Origin: Hysterangium stoloniferum
Taxonomy: Eukaryota > Basidiomycota > Agaricomycetes > Hysterangiales > Hysterangiaceae
Direction: 5' to 3'
Length of the DNA: 64,000 nt
NCBI GenBank assembly: GCA_015178975.1
Contig: WHVD01000072.1
Location: 248,001 to 312,000 of the forward strand
Part shown: one piece after another, positions 61,798-64,000 of the stretch
Layout of the letters: every line of letters begins with the position of its first letter
Position numbering within the stretch: position 1 is the stretch's first letter
Translations under genes and position numbers: made by a program
The notes under the pieces: model-generated
Database searches by the model: none
The model's input: the letters and a program-made list of their open reading frames with translations, nothing else
What the model was told of the DNA's origin: nothing

Positions 61798-62430
61798 TGT
61801 ATTCTCTTGTACTTTCAAATATATTTCATATAATTTAAATTTAGTTGGTTTAGAGAGTTAACCAGAACTATCTGGGATACCAATCCCCATTGTTCAATTT
61901 ATTCCAAAAAAATAATCTACAGATGATTGTTTGACTAAATTTTGTCAGATATAGGATAAATATTAATATTTTTGCATTCTTCAGAGTGATACCTAATCAA
62001 CTGAATTTGATTAAATATTAATTTTACAACAAACAATATAAATATATATACTTTAGTGGATAAATAACTTTTAAAGTTTTGGGTTATCCTCCTAAGGCCA
62101 AATATATACATCCATATATAGATCCATACAATATCATACACATAGAATTTTATTATGTCTTAATTGCCACTGATTCTGGAGATATGGCACAATTTGTCTG
62201 TGGCAGGATTTTTTTTAAATTCTGAACTCCACCTTGGGTACTCAGAACAGCTGTAAACCCTGGTGAATCTTCATCTCACTCATGTGTGTCCATGTCTGTG
62301 TCTGAGCTCCTGCACTTTCAGTGCCTTGCATCCACCTCCCTTTTTCATTTTAATAACACCTGCTGTACATATTCCATACAACCCCTATAGTGCATTTTCA
62401 CACAAAATTCAATCATTGGGAGTAAATTTG

Positions 62431-62796
62431 CATATCAGGTGTTATCAAAGGCTATTTGTAATCCTGGCCATCTTACCACAGGTACACATTACCAATCAGT
62501 CACTGCAACACAGGCATGTTACTGATCAGGTCTCTATTGTCTGAACAAATTACCTTGTCCTTTGACCAGACTGGTTCCTTTTGTTCTTCCATTTTTGACA
62601 GAATTCCACATTAGATACCATCTCCTTTGTTCTTTGCATCCCATTGTTTTGTAAAGGATATATTAAAGCTCAAGGAAACATAGCTAGAAGGTAGAAGCTT
62701 CCACTTGTATTTTTCTGCCTACACTATTACTCAAACAGAGAAAACTTAGTCCTGTCTGCATTGATTGAGTGAGGTCACACAGTGACCTTACACTAT
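62431..62796. other. Unrecognised sequence
   Basis: No gene or repeat recognised between the inverted repeat and the next LTR. Confidence 0.4.
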
Positions 62797-63297
62797 TGTT
62801 ACAATCCATTCCTGGATATTTCAATCTTCTGATATAATTCCCACCTCCAGAACCTTATCAATTCCTGGACATTCTGAACTCTGTCCTTGTTCTGTATTTG
62901 GTAACTTGTCTGTTGACAAGTATACATTCATTTGTTTATTATGTTCCCAAATCAAAATCCCTATCCTAATCCCTCTTATTGTAATATCAGTTTGTAGTAC
63001 AATTATAAAAAGCCTATATTAGTTTTGCGCATTTTACTTACACCTTAGATCTTATCAACTTAGTTAGCTTATTCTTCTTTTCTTTCTGTACACTTGATAT
63101 TCAGAACTCTTCCAAATTCTGAATATCTGTCAACTCTCCAGCATAGATGGAACCTCTGAAATTAAGGACACCCAAGCATTTGCATAAGGGCACAGCATGT
63201 AAACTGAGGCCAAGTCCTGACCCTACTTGGAGGTATCCTGAGTTCCTGGTTATTTACTGATAGTTTCTGGGATAGGTTTCTGATACAGTCCTTAACA
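62797..63297 (+). mobile_element. LTR-B, about 501 bp, start of another Gypsy-like copy
   Basis: TGTTACAATCC to GTCCTTAACA. The first half matches the fragments at 40961 and 52827-52920. The last part resembles the Gypsy-A LTR end (a GGGCACAGC block followed by AAGTCCT), so LTR-B and Gypsy-A are related. It is followed by ATGGGTCCCAAATG at 63332, comparable to the Gypsy-A gag start. This is a fossil that continues with decayed sequence. Confidence 0.65.
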
Positions 63298-63940
63298 GTA
63301 TATCAGATCTCACACTTACAACTCACTCATTATGGGTCCCAAATGTAAAGCTACTGAAGGACCATCTCAACTTCAATCCTCTTTGTAACTCTATACCACC
63401 TTGTTAGGATTTCAGACCCCCATGACCTGTTTTAGACTCAAAACCCTTTGTCAACTCACTATCAGAACCCTGTCCAAGTATCACTGCTTGTGGCACCCCT
63501 GACACTTGTTTCATTATAGTAGTTGACCCTCTAGTCTTCCATTCTATCTCCATCCCATTTGCTCCCCCATCACCATCTCCCCCATCACCATCTCCCCCAT
63601 CCCCATCTCCCCCATCACCATCTCCCCCATCACCATCTCCCCCTCACCATCTCCCCCTCACCATCTCCCCCTCACCATCTCCCTTTACACATCTCACTTG
63701 CCACCTCAGACCCCTTTAATATTGTTAAGTATTTTACATTTAGTCTCCCCACCTTTTCATCAACTTCTTATGATCTGTTTCACCCTTTGCTTCCTTGATC
63801 AGCTCTGGTCATCCATCTTGTTAGTATAAAATCTTCTTCATGTATGCTACAGTTCTTCAGTTTGAAAATTGAGATTACCCTCTACTAGTTCTCAATCTCA
63901 TTCCTCCCTTCTCAATTCTCTTGAAGACATTCTTGGCAAG
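63298..63940 (+). mobile_element. Decayed internal part of the LTR-B element
   Basis: Begins with a gag-like start near 63332 and an SL-LYT motif reminiscent of Gypsy-A gag. It contains a minisatellite. No other domain is recognisable. Confidence 0.35.
63563..63683 (+). repeat. CCCCATCACCATCTC minisatellite
   Basis: About eight to nine units, first 15 bp and then 14 bp (CCCCTCACCATCTC). The change of unit length marks two phases of expansion. Confidence 0.9.
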
Positions 63941-64000
63941 TGTTACAACTGGAAAACCTGCCAGACTCCAGGGACTACCCTATACGCACCCACTGTTAAG
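63941..64000 (+). mobile_element. Start of a Gypsy-A-type LTR, cut by the window end
   Basis: TGTTACAACTGG and CTATACGCACCCACTGTTA match the beginning of Gypsy-A LTRs such as 23922. It is incomplete because the window ends. Confidence 0.65.

Larger units (their letters stand above)
60981..62253. mobile_element. TA-flanked TIR DNA transposon, non-autonomous (Tc1/mariner-like)
   Basis: 1273 bp with imperfect terminal inverted repeats of about 85 bp (CAGCTGTTCCGAGTATC at the left; CAGCTGTTCTGAGTACC at the right when complemented), including a shared run of eight A and GACAAATTGTG. TA flanks it at 60979-60980 and 62254-62255. The left arm keeps the uninterrupted site with one TA (53162-53163). 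TA duplication and size suggest a Tc1/mariner-type MITE, but no transposase is present. The interior is AT-rich and contains a nested hairpin and a short tandem array. Confidence 0.85.
57536..62430. repeat. Right arm of large inverted repeat
   Basis: Mirror of the left arm. The inner end starts GTAGACCAATTGAC and the outer end stops near CATTGGGAGT. After removing the transposon at 60981-62253, the arm is about 3.6 kb. The homology on both sides of that transposon (to about 53163 and on to 52993) shows that the arm already existed when it inserted. Confidence 0.95.

Noticed and set aside
52993-62430. Palindrome as a pure assembly artefact
   Set aside because: Not fully excluded, but the arms differ by real substitutions, a synonymous change, an indel in a C run and a transposon in one arm only, which an artefactual mirror copy would not show.

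Overview
The window looks like nuclear DNA of a filamentous basidiomycete, probably an Agaricomycete. The clues are short GT-AG introns of about 41 to 69 nt, chromodomain-bearing Ty3/Gypsy elements, a Ty1/Copia element with a half-tRNA primer site, and a retrotransposon-borne Zn2Cys6-like antisense reading frame. This placement is inference from sequence style; no rRNA or marker gene is present.

Layout: (1) 1-22.7 kb is gene-poor. I can support only two small proline/serine-rich genes on the minus strand (918-1530 with one intron, and 15013-15339). The rest is unrecognised sequence with several decaying tandem arrays (1.07-1.32, 5.05-5.40, 11.1-13.1 and 18.15-18.89 kb). (2) 23.9-52.8 kb is a nest of LTR retrotransposon fossils. 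An old minus-strand Gypsy-A remnant (23906-31522) holds a solo LTR and a Copia element (26310-31416). A plus-strand Gypsy-A copy (31523 to about 52826) is split by a young-looking Gypsy-2 chromovirus (31709-37610), an AT-rich insert, an LTR-B piece, a solo LTR (41980-42789) and a second Gypsy-A copy in opposite orientation (43687-51155). Five-base target duplications support the insertions. (3) 53.0-62.4 kb is a large inverted repeat around a spacer of about 950 bp. (4) 62.8-64.0 kb starts another Gypsy-like copy that runs off the window.

The most interesting part is the inverted repeat. Each arm carries the same divergent gene pair: a six-exon gene for a 420-residue protein with a C2H2-like zinc finger, and an intronless 101-residue protein with two predicted membrane helices. 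The pair shares an upstream region of about 0.6 kb. The arm cores are almost identical, while both the outer and the inner ends have diverged, as expected from gene conversion between arms. Each arm is itself bounded by related 0.5-kb units in inverted orientation, so the locus holds four copies of that unit in alternating orientation. The spacer holds a tRNA-derived SINE-like element. The right arm carries a TA-flanked terminal-inverted-repeat DNA transposon whose empty site survives in the left arm.

A second point of interest is that three Gypsy-A copies keep an antisense reading frame, beyond the chromodomain, with all or half of a Zn2Cys6 cysteine pattern.
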